A DNA stretch of 64,000 nt from Liolophura sinensis (GCF_032854445.1 NC_088295.1:30615385-30679384); one strand, 5' to 3'; shown: positions 25,691 to 37,750, numbered from the stretch's first letter. Made by a program: numbers and translations. Notes: generated by a model from the sequence alone, not told the origin.

Positions 25691-28600
25691 GTCACGTTCG
25701 TCCATGGGCCAGACATGATATTGGTACCACCTGAGCTGGCCAAACCTAGTTGGCACTAACATGTTTATAGGTTCAGTAGAAATAAATTAAGATATGATAG
25801 CCTTTCTGCAATAGTAGCTTTGCCATACATTTTGATGAAATGAAAAATCACCTTACAAGGCCTTGCGCAAATTACAAAAAGCAAGAGAAATGTCAATTTG
25901 TCGTGGGCTCTCAGTTAATAATATAATAAGACCAACTTGAAAGGGTGGTTTGGATTGTTTATGAAGCAAAGAAAAGGACCTGGTACGGTAAGGCAGATAA
26001 TCAGTGCCAGAACGGTAAGATAAGAACGTGCAAATTCCAAAACCCCAACACAAATTTCCAAATCAGAAGTACAAAAGTTGGTAGAATCATTCATAAAAGT
26101 TATAATGCCATGAAAGAGATGGTTAATAGTAATACCCCTCCAATAATGCACTCTTAATCAACAATGTCAGTTTTTGTGTTCAGCTTTTTAATTTACAGTA
26201 TGAAGATCAACGTTAACCAGAAAAATATTTTTATTGAAACCTTAATGTGTGTATATCTACGCGCTGTCAAAGTTTCCTATTGGTTAACGTTTGTCTTCAT
26301 ATGTAAGACATAAACTTTATAATGTGATCAGTTTTGTTATATTTTAGCAAGTTGAAAGTCTGTATTTCTGCTATGGTCTGTCAGGCATCGTCCACAGAAC
26401 AGTGGACTAACGAAGTCCCTGCGAGAACAGTTTGCATATCGCGGAAGAGTTCCAATTTCTTTGCCTCTTATTTTTCCTTTGCAACATTCTACTGTGTGAG
26501 TGTGTTATTGTGAATTAGAAGGGATAAGCTGTGGTAAAATATGGTTACGTAACGCGTGGCAACTATAGCAAAATCATACGTGAATCCTGGTTGAGAGCAC
26601 GTGATATCCTAGCTATCATTAGCATTAACATACTATGCGTACTGGAAGTATAAGGTGGAAAGTTACATTTGTTATATATGTGGTGCATAACTGCGTGCTC
26701 AAGAATTTTTCAGAAAATACATTTTGATGATTTTCACTCTCTACAGTGTCTTATGCAAAAAAAAAAAACAATAAGGTATTTCATTGTGAGTAGAGCCGGC
26801 TATATTTTTTTTTCAATTTCATGACCTATACATCGCTTCAGTGCATGTTTGGAGTTTATAAGCCGCATGCTTGCCACATAACAGAAAAAAGATTAAACAG
26901 AATTGAAAATGAAGCACCCTTACGGGTATGTCAACAGCTGTCACTCACAGCTATAGTCAGTTTCGCTACTTGAGGTACACAGTTCCTTGCACTAAGGCCG
27001 AATCCCCGCCTTACCATATCAGGTCATTTATCGGTCCACGCTATTAGGTGAATGTTCAGTTGACTTGTACATTTACCTGTAAGATTTGCAAGGTTTTCAC
27101 CCGGGTTGATAACAGTTTATCAACAGTACATATGCCTCGAGGTGTACCTCTTTTATTTACACCCATTATTAAGGTGAGCTAAGGTAGATTAGCTCGCGTA
27201 AATAAACGTTCGTGTCATTTCCTTATCTGTGACTTTCAAGTCTGAAAACTACAATGTCCGATCAGATATTTGGAAGAAGACTGGCAATTGAAAGTTCCGC
27301 CAAACACTAACATTATGGACTAAATTATTCCGTATTACTCTTTGCCGGGTGTATATATCTACTTTGAAGTTAGACAAAAAACAAGAGGAAAAAAAGTTTA
27401 TTATGAAGTGTATTTCAGACGAAATACATTTCTTTTTTCAAATTTTTACAACGTAGTAAATTGCTTTTAAGACACTGGACACATGAGTGTGTGATACCAT
27501 GTTGTGAACAGTGACGTGAAACAAGGTTTTTGCCACTTGATAAATGCAGTCTGCTAAACTACCACTTTAAAATGCACAGGTATACTTGTGTAGAGCCATA
27601 AATGCGTTAACTGAATAGACCCTAAAGCAAATTATTTCTTAATGGATATATCATTCGTTAATGAAGACACTACTAGGCAAACGGAGCAACCAGGCATCAT
27701 TCATTGTTTTGATGATGATTCTGAATGCTTGATATCGCTAGAAGGTTAGGTACGTACAGCATTCTACTGCGACCGACGGCAACTGGACTTGATCACGGAC
27801 AAATTTCACAGGTAACATAACAGCCAGTTCATTAGCATTTTCACCATGACAAAGACTTGACTGTTCTATCCAAATTAAGGTGCTTGTGATTAACCTGTAA
27901 CTATCACTTTTAGATTTTCGAGGGATACACCAACTACTTCCGGAGCGTTCCACCCAAAACCTTGTTTGACACATCTCAAGATATTCGCACTTCAGAGATG
28001 AAATTGTACGCGTAATCTCTCCCAGCAGTAAAGCAGACAAAAAATGTTTCCAGGATTGTCATGCAGATGCAACTGTTCTATAACGAATGAAAACAGACGA
28101 GCCTCCGTCCAGTTTGCTAAGCTTGGTGCAGACGGTAGCATACTTTGAACAGCAATCTAAAAACTTGGCCAGAAAATCTTTGCCCTGCACAACGGACAGA
28201 CCTCGATCCTGCAGTCGTACATTAGAAGGTCTAGATTGTACACAAACAGGAGTATTCCTCCAGAACTAGTAGTGTTAATCTATAATCATTCATTTATTCC
28301 TCCAGAAGTAGTGCAGGAGAGGAACAGAAACAGATTGTAGGAGTCAATAAAGACGTATAATGAAAATCTCTTCTTATAAGGAACGCTCTCCTTTTAAAAA
28401 GTGCTACGCTTGACAGATTTAATATCTAGGTCAAAACGTCCACAAACAATCATGTTTCAGAGTCGGTTGGATGAATCACTTTACTTTGATTTTCGGATAA
28501 GAAGAGAAATCTCCTTTATCCAGGCAGCTTGACCATCCAACGAACAAATCACTTTGAACTTACATGGTTAATTAAAGCCACCATGCAACTAAGACATCAA

Positions 28601-29314
28601 ATGAAGTACTGAAGTAGCAAGAATGTTGATTAAACATCCATGGCACCCACTGATAGATAAATGAGAGTGTAAATGTCTCTCTGAAAGAATTAGAAGCCTT
28701 GCAGTTTCCTTTGGTGTTTGGGGTCATGGAAAGACAACTACTGTGTGCCACTTGGAGTTTACCGTTTGGATATTTAGACCTGGAGTCAACAGTTAATTGT
28801 TGTAGTGTCTTACAAAATAATCAACAATCACCACATAACAACACTATAATTGTTAACACAAAGACAGAATTCCCTAAAATGTTACGGAACATAAACTTTG
28901 TCTTCTGTCGTTTTCTGGAAAGAAAACTGTTAATGCAGTTCTCGCCCCTGTAGCTCACCCCCCTCCCAACCCAGAGATGTTAAAATGTCATTTTCCGTAA
29001 ACAAATCTGCCATTATGTTTGAGCAGATTAGCTTGAATTTGTTAAGGAAGTATTCCTACAGGTAAACACGCTGTTCCTGAGTTGATTTGGGGTTCAAATA
29101 GTGCTGCTGTTGTATGAATGCTGGCAATATACGAGTTAGCACACTGAACAACAGGTTTATTAATGGGGGGCACAACTCATACAAAATTACCCATCCACGA
29201 GGGCTATCATGTCAAAACATGAAGTAAAGACATATACCAACTTAAAAATAGCAAGGAGATTTGGCCACTCTGGGCGGTGCCAGTATGTGAGATTTTGGGT
29301 CTTGGCCCATGGTC
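25691..29314. other. Non-coding stretch, no supported gene
   Basis: The longest frame (27738-28040, minus, 100 codons) shows no domain, no convincing splice sites and no coding-like composition. AT-rich runs (for example aaaaaaaaaaaca near 26758) and scattered simple sequence fill the rest. Confidence 0.45.
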
Positions 29315-29580
29315 TACGTCGCCTATAAAACATATTAATAGACAGTTTGGAAATTCGACGGACCATGTTATCAACACCACTGCCTATCTACAAGAACCAT
29401 GGCTGTTCCACGCCTGCTTTTGATGAGGCAATGGCACCAAGTAAACTACCGTCACCATTTTTCTCTCTCGGTCCATTTTATATTTTCATAATTTCCAGAA
29501 TATAAAATGTTGTGTAATAAGAGGAACAAACTAATAAAGATAGCAAATGATGCATCCCTGTATACCGGCCGTGGGTGTAC
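29315..29580 (+). repeat. Dispersed repeat family D, 3' part
   Basis: It aligns by eye with 30390-30640: 'cagtttggaaattcgacgga' versus 'cagctttgaaactcggcgga', then 'gttatcaac', 'ggctgttc', 'cttttgatgaggcaatggca' versus 'cctttgaggagaaaatgaca', and 'tgtgtaataagaggaacaaa' versus 'ttgcgtaataagagggccaa'. Confidence 0.65.
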
Positions 29581-29739
29581 GCACTGGTAGCTGAAATCAG
29601 CCCAGACAGCACAATTCTCAAGACACTCTTTGAAATTCGCAAAGCTTCGTGTTTGAAACATTCTTTTTGTAAATTATACCGTAAATAACACCACCATATA
29701 GCTTAGCGCACTTTTCTGATTTAGAAAAAACCCTATAAT

Positions 29740-30056
29740 TTATTTATTTACTTATTTGATTATTGTACTCACGGAAATTCTCAATTTTACACAGTTTAAT
29801 GGGTGCATGGAGGAAACCGGAATGTCTAGCGGAAAACCACAGACCTCTGGCCAGTTAGTGATGAAATTTCCCACACACAACGGCACGTGGTCTTCAGCGC
29901 CCATTTGACAGCGCATACGGGCACGCCAAGTTCGCAGACAGCTTATTGTCACCAAGGACCCAGAAGTGGTGACTAGATTTGAACACACACGGCACGTCAT
30001 ATGTCCGAGCGACTAAAATGCAAGTGCCGTAACCACTCGGCCACATGCCGCTCCCC
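29740..30056 (-). repeat. SINE family C, tRNA-derived, full length
   Basis: Read on minus, it starts 'ggggagcggcatgtggccga' then 'gtggttacggcacttgcatt', a good pol III A box. A B-box-like 'gtgtgtgttcaaatc' follows about 40 bases later. The body ends in an A/T-rich tail (aataaataaatt). The head resembles a leucine- or serine-type tRNA D arm (tggccgagtggtta). The middle differs from families A and B. Confidence 0.75.
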
Positions 30057-30098
30057 TAAGTTTCGGGAGAGAGAACAGTTGTTAACATGCGCACTGGT

Positions 30099-30650
30099 GC
30101 ATGAATAATGGAAATTACTGCTACCGTGCTGATTTTATATCCGGCGGTAGGACACGGTCATCCATGTCTGGAGCCAAACTCTGGAGCAAAGTCCCTCTGG
30201 AGAAATTAACTTGGGTAGGATTAACGCAGTGACTTGAGACATAGTCCGGATTTGTCAGAATAAACCTATGGCAACAAAATATGTACAGGCCATGCGTGTT
30301 AACCCTAGATGCATTAGACCCTGAAGTGGCCTTTTAATGAAAGGATCAGCGGGTAGGTGCCACGTCACAATCTCATAATACGGCGCAGCTTTGAAACTCG
30401 GCGGACAGACGTTATCAACTGCACTGTGAATCTCTATCCTCAAAAGACAGCGGCTGTTCGGAGATAAAAGCAAATGTATCTGCCTTTGAGGAGAAAATGA
30501 CACCAAATATAGCCACCAGCGTATCTTTTCTTTTCCATCAAACCTTTTCGTTTTGCTTATTTGCAGAATGTTACTGTTGCGTAATAAGAGGGCCAAATCA
30601 TTAAAGACTTGAGATCCTGTATTTGCTGGAGGCGTATGGCCAACTTCGCA
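30099..30650 (+). repeat. Dispersed repeat family D, longest copy
   Basis: This copy joins the 5' part shared with 25395-25690 to the 3' part shared with 29315-29580, so the full unit is about 550 bases. A 113-codon minus-strand frame inside it is not conserved in the other copies and is not called. Confidence 0.65.
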
Positions 30651-31681
30651 ACCGAAATCGGCAAGATTACTTTCTATGCCTGCTTCCGCGTCAGGGGAGA
30701 CTACTCTTATAATACCTTCTGCACAGCTCCCTATTCTGCAAAGGGTCTAACTTTTCTCACAAACAACGTTACCCTGTGGATCAATACTCCATGTAAAATT
30801 TCCCCCGGACCTGTTTGCCTTTGAAAAGTGGGTTCAAATGAATGAGTTTCCCCAAGTCCAAATTCACCTTGTGATCAAAGCACTTTTTTTCCTTTTTCAT
30901 TTAAAGATACGAAAGGGCAAATATATCTATACTTCTCGCTCCGTAATGATGGTTCATCTTGATTTATGAAAAATCGCTTTTCGTGATTAGACTTGGGCAG
31001 TGGTCTAGTGTCACTTAAAATGATGACGTCAGTTGACAGTGGTAGAAGGGATCCTGAAAATTGGTGAATGGATTCCTTTGCTTTAAAAAAGTGAGTCTGA
31101 TTCAATCATTTCACTGAAATTCCATTCAAAACGCACTGTAAGCACTTAAAAATCCCTGTGCATCTGTCACAGATATTACATTAAATATTTCTCTTAGAAT
31201 AATACACAGCTGGCAAGGTAATTACAAACTTTGTATGTATGCATGCTTTGGGTTTTACCTTGTACTTCGGTCATATGAGGACAAGGGAGTCTTTAGGTGT
31301 TCGTATGTATAGTGACTCATGTGGCAGGTGAGCCCATGCTGCCGAAGTGCTGCTGTCCCTAAAGCAACATGCTGAAGGCACCAGACAACACATCCTACCT
31401 AGTCACACTGTACGGATACCGCGCCTACCAGGCCTGTTTCCTTCGTATAACCTCACAGTACTGAACACCCAAATTAGGTAATTAAGCAAGTCAACATATC
31501 TACAGTGACATGAACCAATGAGGGCTCAATGATGGTATATAACACTTCCCACATCATTACACTTTTAAATAATCCTAATTTCATGAAAAACACAATCAAA
31601 GCCGCCATTTTTTAAGAGACTGATATTTATTCTCTTTGACAAATTGACAATTAAATCGATAGAGCGCAGGTTGATTCCACT

Positions 31682-34600
31682 TTAGAACATGATCATCTGG
31701 CCCTGAAAGACAAAACACATATCCCTTTACCAAAAGTGTTCATAAGTATTCAATTACACTAAAACATAACATAATTAAACATATCTGAACGTAACTGAAA
31801 TCCTGTATCATCCACAGAAAGGCAGAGTAACTGAACATTAAGAAAGAGGTTCTACTCTGCCTCAGACCAGTGGAGTGAGTTTGCTCTTCTTCCCTCGCAC
31901 AACCTCTGCTGACAAAGACAGTCCTCACGGCACTGGGCCAACTGAGGGGCTGTCTAGAGCAAGGCTCAGGTGTGCAGGAAGTGGCTGCCTACAGCAAGGC
32001 TCAGGTGTGCAGTAAGATCCTGTATGTAGCAATCTCAGGTTGCATTACAACCTGTATCAGAAAAACACTGATACACTTTGAAAAATGAAACACTTGAAAT
32101 TAACAATTAACAACAATTTTCTACCATAGTCTCCTGTTATGGAAAAAAATGTACCTTCAAAATTTGGAAAACCTGGAATATTTGAAGTTCTAACGAAGGC
32201 TTATGGATTAACACTAAATCATCAAGTAGTAGCTGATAGCAGTCATAGTAGAATAATGTATGGTCAGCAAATAACAGTGGACATTACAGATTACTTAGTT
32301 CATTGGCAGTTTATGTCGTACTGAAAAATATTTTACTTCTATCATGGTGGGAGGAAACCCGGCAGAGCTTGGATTTATTTACTTATTTCATTGAATATTT
32401 CACTTATACGACGGAGCCCAGCATTATGGTGTGCAGAAACCGGGGGAAACCCATGACCATCTGCAGGTTGCTGGAAGACCTTCCCACATGCGGCCAGAGA
32501 AGAAGCCAGCATGAGCTGGACTCGAGCTCACAGTGACCGCATTGGTGAGAGGCTCCTGGGTCATTACGCTGCGCTAGCGCGCTAACCGACTGAGTCACGG
32601 GAGCCACAGAGGCCCCCGGCAGAGCTTGAAGGAAACCCACAACCATCTGTTGGTTGCTGGCAAACCTTCCACACAAAACGACTGGAGAGGAAGCCAGCAT
32701 GAGCTGCACTTGTAGGGATCGCATTGGTGAGATGTGAACAGAGTCACTGTACTGTGCTTACATGTTATCCACACTGCCGTGCAGGCCCTTAGAAATAATG
32801 AGTAGCATTACAAATGAAATAGGTCCAAATCAAGCTGCACAGTAGCATATCTAGCTGAAAGAGGTCTGCTATACGCAAATGAAAGACCAAGGACATATAG
32901 TCACAAGTTCATCTTTGTACCTGGGCAAGGTTAAGATTCATAAGAACCAACAGCAAGTGTGGTTGTTACCATGAAGGATGGCACTGTATCATCCACAGAA
33001 AGGCAGAGTAACTGAACATTAAGAAAGAGGTTCTACTCTGCCTCAGACCAGTGGAGTGAGTTTGCTCTTCTTCCTTAGCACTACCTCTGCTGACAAAGAC
33101 AGTCCTCACGGCACTGGGCCAACTGAGGGGCTGTCTTTAGCAAGGCTCAGGTGTGCAGGAAGAGGCTGTCTATAGCAAGGCTCAGGTGTGCAGAATGGGG
33201 CTGTCTATAGCAACCCTCAGGTGAGCAACAAAGGGCTGCCTATTAAAAGTCTCAAATGTGCAGGTAGGGGCAGTCTAAATCAAGGCAGGTTTGCTGGAAG
33301 GTGCTGCCTATAAAAAGACTAAGGTGTGCAGAAAGGGCCTGTTTCTTGCCTGACTAGCACAAATTCATGTGTGCTAGTAAAAGGGTGGCTGTCTAGAGCC
33401 AGGTTGAGGGAAAAAGAAAGGGACTGCCAACAGCCAGAGTCAACAGGACTAACTCCATCTCTATGACATACAAATAACACAGTGCAGTGAACAAACCTTT
33501 CTCTTCTTGTCACCACCCAGTTCAAAGTGCTTGCAGCGTTTGATGGCTAACTGCTTTCTGTATTTGCATTGAGAGCACTCCATCTTTAAAACAATCTTCT
33601 TTGTGGTTTTGGCCTGTTAGAAAACAAACAAAAAAAAACAAAAAAAACTCAGAAGGGCTTATGAAAGTTACATCAATTCTGTTATTTTTACTTACAAAAT
33701 CCAAATACCTTATTATGGCCAATACGATAAGATCATTCTTGCAATATTTAAATGTGGTGAACAAGTTGTTCAGAAGGCCTACAGCTGGATGGCCCAGCAA
33801 ATACAACACGCACAGATGTCAACATAAATACTACAGCATTAAAATATAAATACATTTAAATTTATTTATTTGATTAGTGTTTTACGCCGTACTCAAGAAT
33901 ATTTCACTCATACGACGGCGGCCTGCATTATGGTGGGTGGAAACCGGGCAGAGCCCGGGGGAAACCCACGACCATCCACAGGCTGCTGGCAGACCTTCCC
34001 ACTTAAGGCCGGAGAGGAAGCCAGCATGAGCTGGACTTGATAAATACATTTAAAGGGTTCTGGAATAAACGCCTTTCCAAGCAATGCCACTGCCATAAAT
34101 ATTCAGTAAAAACACACCTGAAATGCATGGTACAAACCTTTTTGTGGAAAATGGGTTTTGTCTGTCCACCATAACCACTTTGCTTACGATCGTAACGTCG
34201 TTTACCTGTAGAAGACGAGATGGACAGTAAGGGGTTAGCCAGAAATGTGAAAGAGGGTGTCCAAACATCAATTTTGTGACGCCATTTGTTAAAGCAGGGT
34301 GTCCAAATTTCATCTCCTATCTCTCCCATATTAAAGGTGGCCATAACAGTTGTCCAAATAACACCAGTTTTCTATTTTTACGGTCCACTTTGAGTGCGAG
34401 AGCTTGGGGTTCAACGTCATACTCAACAATTTTTCAGTCATATGACGATGAATGAGTCCTTGAACTGCATGTAATGTGCCTCCTTGTTGCAGGAGGGATT
34501 TCCACCACTCTTATCTTGTAGTGCTGCTTCACTGAGACAACTTCCTAAAGGCAAGCAAGGCGCCCCGCCTGAGCCATTATACTGATATGGGTCAACCAGT

Positions 34601-36063
34601 CGTAGCACTATCCCCTTCATGTTGAATACCAAGAGAGAAAGTTACAATTTCCTCTTTTACGGTTTTAGGTGTGACCCAACCCAAGATTGACCCTGGATCT
34701 ACTGCCTCCTGAAGTAGACGCTCTATCAGCTGTGATATATGGGCCAGTCCCCAGGGCAGCTGGCTAACCCTATGATGAACAATCATGTCATATAACTGAA
34801 GAATATTATGATAACAAATGAGAAGAACTACATAGTAACACATGGGAACTATTACATGCTAACAAATAGGAACTAATACATGCTAACAAATGGGATTTAC
34901 CATATGGTAACAAATGAGAACTACTATATGGTAACAAATGTGAAGTACTACATGGTAACAAATACGACACTCCTGTCATAAACCTTGAGGATCAATAACT
35001 ATTCTTAAGGACGGTATATTTTACTAACAACCAGTTGGTTTACATTTTTCACACAGTTCTGTATGACAAATAAATATCACATTTGCAGAAATGTGATTTC
35101 CAAAATCTGTACAATCATAAACCAAAATAGGCTTTAAAAGACAAGGACGTTGCTCAGACATGACAAGAGACCTGGACCTCATATTTGTGTTCAAGTGCAT
35201 TTCTCAATGTCACCTGGGAAAGCACAGAAAATATGCAGTCTTTCCATACGTGCTGGCATTTACCATGGCCACAAAATGTTCTGGGAAGCAAGTAATTGTG
35301 GTAGAGGGACTGACAGTATCTGACACAATTGCCAGAGCTGCTAATTATCTCTACTCTGATGTCGCATACTTTAAAAAACAGTCACAAAAATTACTCTGAA
35401 CTGTTAACAAAAAATAAGTATGCTCCTGCCTCTATTTATGCACATTTTTAATCTGATTTTGGAGACAAGACTACATGGATAGGGTTGGCTAGTTTCAGGG
35501 CTTCAAAAAAAGTATAATTTTATCAGTCAACACTGAATAATGCAATCAGAATCTACCTGAATAAATACTTTTCAAACATGTGAAAAGGTTGAAGAATTAA
35601 AATGCTACAAAAAGATGTTAAGGCTATATATTCACTGGCGCCTGAAACCACCTTCTCTTTGGCAGATTTAACTGACAGATTGAACTTAATGTATATATAT
35701 ATCCAGATTTCCGCAGCACACTGAGTATCCGTTATTCGTAAAAGACAAGCTATCTCCAACAAACTCCATGCAAGATCACCTAAATGGCATATCAGTCACA
35801 AAGACCCTGAGTACAGAGGAGGTTTAAGAATATAAACAAAATCAGGCTGGGAATGAACTGTAACAAAAAGTTAAGCATTTTAATAGCATGTTTCATACGT
35901 ACCAAATTTGTACCAGAAAACTGGTGTTTTATACTATATTTATACAATTACCTTGGACATAGAGAGAATCTCGGCCCTTTTTGTACTGGGATACCTTGTG
36001 CAAGGTATGCTTTTTGCACTTTTTACTGGCACAGAAAGTGCGCCTCGTCTTTGGGACGTTGAC
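31682..36063 (-). CDS. RPL36A: Ribosomal protein eL42 (L44e; RPL36A), four coding exons, start exon separate
   Basis: Cytosolic large-subunit protein lying near the ribosomal E site. In transcript order the exons are 36063-35952, 34205-34138, 33613-33497 and 31702-31682, all GT-AG with compatible phases. They encode [20 protein letters not shown]..., [19 protein letters not shown]..., [20 protein letters not shown]... and GQMIMF-stop. With the initiator Met from an upstream exon the protein is 106 residues, the usual length. Zinc-ligand cysteines are C12/C17 and C74/C77. K40 and K55, methylated in yeast, and P56 of the cycloheximide pocket are kept. Oddities are four residues between the first cysteine pair, as in fungi, where vertebrates have two, and a C-terminus GQMIMF instead of the common GQVIQF. 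The last intron holds a duplicated segment, a 35-bp repeat and SINEs. Identity is secure; the ATG exon is not. Confidence 0.95.
31804..32013. repeat. Intronic direct duplication, copy 1, with two hairpins
   Basis: This ~210-base segment of the last RPL36A intron recurs nearly identically at 32985-33195, offset 1181 bases. It can form two adjacent hairpins. The first is aggcagagta (31820-31829) with tactctgcct (31853-31862). The second is ccagtg-ga-gtgag (31867-31879) with ctcac-gg-cactgg (31924-31936). The fold resembles a two-hairpin box H/ACA RNA in size, but I see no ACA box on either strand. Confidence 0.85.
32361..32610 (-). repeat. SINE family A, full length
   Basis: Read on minus, it begins 'ggctcccgtgactcagtcgg' then 'ttagcgcgctagcgca', a pol III A-box region. 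'gcggtcactgtgagctcgag' + 'tcc' follows as the B box, then 'agctcatgctggcttcttct', 'gggaaggtcttccagcaacc' and the tail 'gtcgtataagtgaaatattc'. It sits in the last RPL36A intron. Confidence 0.9.
32611..32735 (-). repeat. SINE family A, internal fragment
   Basis: Read on minus it carries 'gcgatccctacaagtgcagc', 'tcatgctggcttcctctcca' and 'ggaaggtttgccagcaacca' but lacks both the tRNA head and the 3' tail. It abuts the full copy at 32361-32610. Confidence 0.8.
32985..33195. repeat. Intronic direct duplication, copy 2, with two hairpins
   Basis: Near-identical to 31804-32013. Both hairpin stems are unchanged. The main differences (ccttagcactacc for ccctcgcacaacc) fall in the terminal loop of the second hairpin. 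Its 3' edge runs into a ~35-bp tandem repeat. Confidence 0.85.
33131..33440. repeat. ~35-bp degenerate tandem repeat
   Basis: The unit is of the form 'ggctgtctatagcaaggctc' + 'aggtgtgcagaaagg'. It recurs about eight to nine times with growing divergence to about 33440, within the last RPL36A intron. Copy 1 of the duplication ends with two of these units. Confidence 0.85.
33857..34043 (-). repeat. SINE family A, 5'-truncated
   Basis: Plus-strand text reads 'ttatttatttgattagtgtt' + 'ttacgccgtactcaagaata', then 'gacggcggcctgcattatgg', 'ccgggcagagcccgggggaa' and 'gaggaagccagcatgagctg'. This is a well-preserved copy lacking the tRNA head, in the intron between the second and third identified RPL36A exons (the third intron if the 5' exon is counted). 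Confidence 0.9.
34409..34748 (-). repeat. SINE family B, full length
   Basis: Read on minus: 'cagctgatagagcgtctact' (A box), 'gtagatccagggtcaatctt' (B-box region), 'gggttgggtcacacctaaaa', 'gtgctacgactggttgaccc', 'gcgccttgcttgcctttagg', 'aagttgtctcagtgaagcag' and a tail ending 'cgttgaacccc'. It matches the plus-strand copy at 57708 throughout. Confidence 0.85.
34810..34966. repeat. 24-bp tandem repeat, ~6.5 copies
   Basis: The unit is of the type 'ggtaacaaatgagaactact' + 'atat', repeated with small changes (gtaacacatgggaactatta, ctaacaaataggaactaata). It lies in an RPL36A intron. Confidence 0.9.
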
Positions 36064-37750
36064 CTGCAATTTAGAGCAAAAAGGAACATGATGCATCCTG
36101 GGAGAACAGAAAATAAGCTGGGTTCAGCACACCAATTTTAACTGTTGTTTTACAGCCAGAATAATTCTCTTTCTTTTTTTTTTTCAATGTTGGGGGAGAG
36201 TATAAAACTTTCAAAAAATCATCTACCGTCTGGAAAGAACGGACTGTGCCAGCAATTTTTCCTGCAGAAGACAAATTTACATAGCCAGAGAGCTTTGGAA
36301 AGCAGGAAATTCACAAAAACCTCAAGATCAGAAAGAAAAAAAAAAAAGATATATATTTTCAATATTAGTATTATTGAAGGCCCAGTGACTAACAAATACA
36401 TCAAAACAGTCTTCATTACTGCCATTGCTTTAACTCAGCAATTCTCTGGGTACATGTGAATATGTAGGATGCTAAGCACTGTAAATGAATAACTGGACAG
36501 GCCGCGGAGGTTAGTAACTTTCTGAATGAAAATGGATTGAATGGCAATTGACCAAGACTATACGAGTGCCAGTCAAAATATTAATAATAAAGAAAAAAAA
36601 AAAACATTCAGGGCTAGTTTCTACATAAACCTAATTCACTTAAATTATCTGTTGAGGTCTATTTTCAACAATTTCTGATATTCACCTGACTCAACATTTA
36701 ATCAATAAACTGAAGAATCCCATCAGTCCTTTAAATCCACTCTAAAACAGCACTACATTATAATGTCTGGCGTGGACTGAAGAGAACATGGTCTTTATTA
36801 CCACTCCTGTACGTATAAATCCATTCCCAAGTTGAAATGTTGTTGAAATCCAGAGAAATATTTCCCTCTTGCTCGTCATGGTGAGTTAAATGTACCAAAA
36901 TCTTGGAACCACACACCAAAAGATACGGCAATCACATAACAAGACTGGACCACGCAATCAGTCTTAAACAACAATTTTAGGTGGTTTCATCAGTCATCAT
37001 GGGTTTAGAATAGAAAGAACAATTTGCACAGTGAGTCAAGCGGGTAAAGACAACTCTAAAGGTTTCAATCAAGGCTTGCGGCGATGTCTGCGCAGTGGTC
37101 TTGTTATCCGTTATTTCTGCCGGGATACAATCCATATTTTGGATGCATCGGATATGTTATGTGACAGTTCAATGATTAAACATTGCGGCAGGTAAATATT
37201 CGAAATTGAAAATTTCAAAGTTTAATTTAACTGAATGAACATAACCATAGCCCCATAGAGCTACCCTCCACCATATGGACATTTTATGTATTTAACATCA
37301 CCCCCCTCACCCCCGAATCTAGTACGAGTTTACTTATGATAGTCTCTTAAATTATGTATACAAATCACGTTGAATGAAAGTACAACAACAACGAGTGTAT
37401 GTTTCCGTATCTTGTCACTACCATAACTATCAAGTGTCCAGAAAATATCGAAAAAGACGGTGTATCATAAAAATCACAGGCACAACTGTCGAGGGATTTC
37501 GCATTTCGAAATTCTGCCGAATGAAACCTGTATATTTCCTGTCGTCTATTAGATTAGCACTCAAATTACACGTTTTACACGTCAATTATCATGCCATTAT
37601 CAGGCATAAATAATCATAATTTTCATATATTTAGCAGGATTCCTATGTAAATACTACTTATTGGCTAAAATATAAGTTTAATGTCAGCAAATTTTCGACA
37701 GATTATGCCGATGGTGTACGATATATAAAGTTTCTGCAAAGCATCCTGAC

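Noticed and set aside
27738-28040. 100-codon minus-strand frame
   Set aside because: No domain, repeat or splice evidence.
30255-30596. 113-codon minus-strand frame
   Set aside because: Lies inside dispersed repeat family D and is not preserved in the related copies.
36867-36885. Plus-strand 'ccctcttgctcgtcATG' followed by gtgagt
   Set aside because: It looks like a textbook ribosomal-protein first exon, but it is on the wrong strand for RPL36A and no plus-strand ribosomal exon follows.
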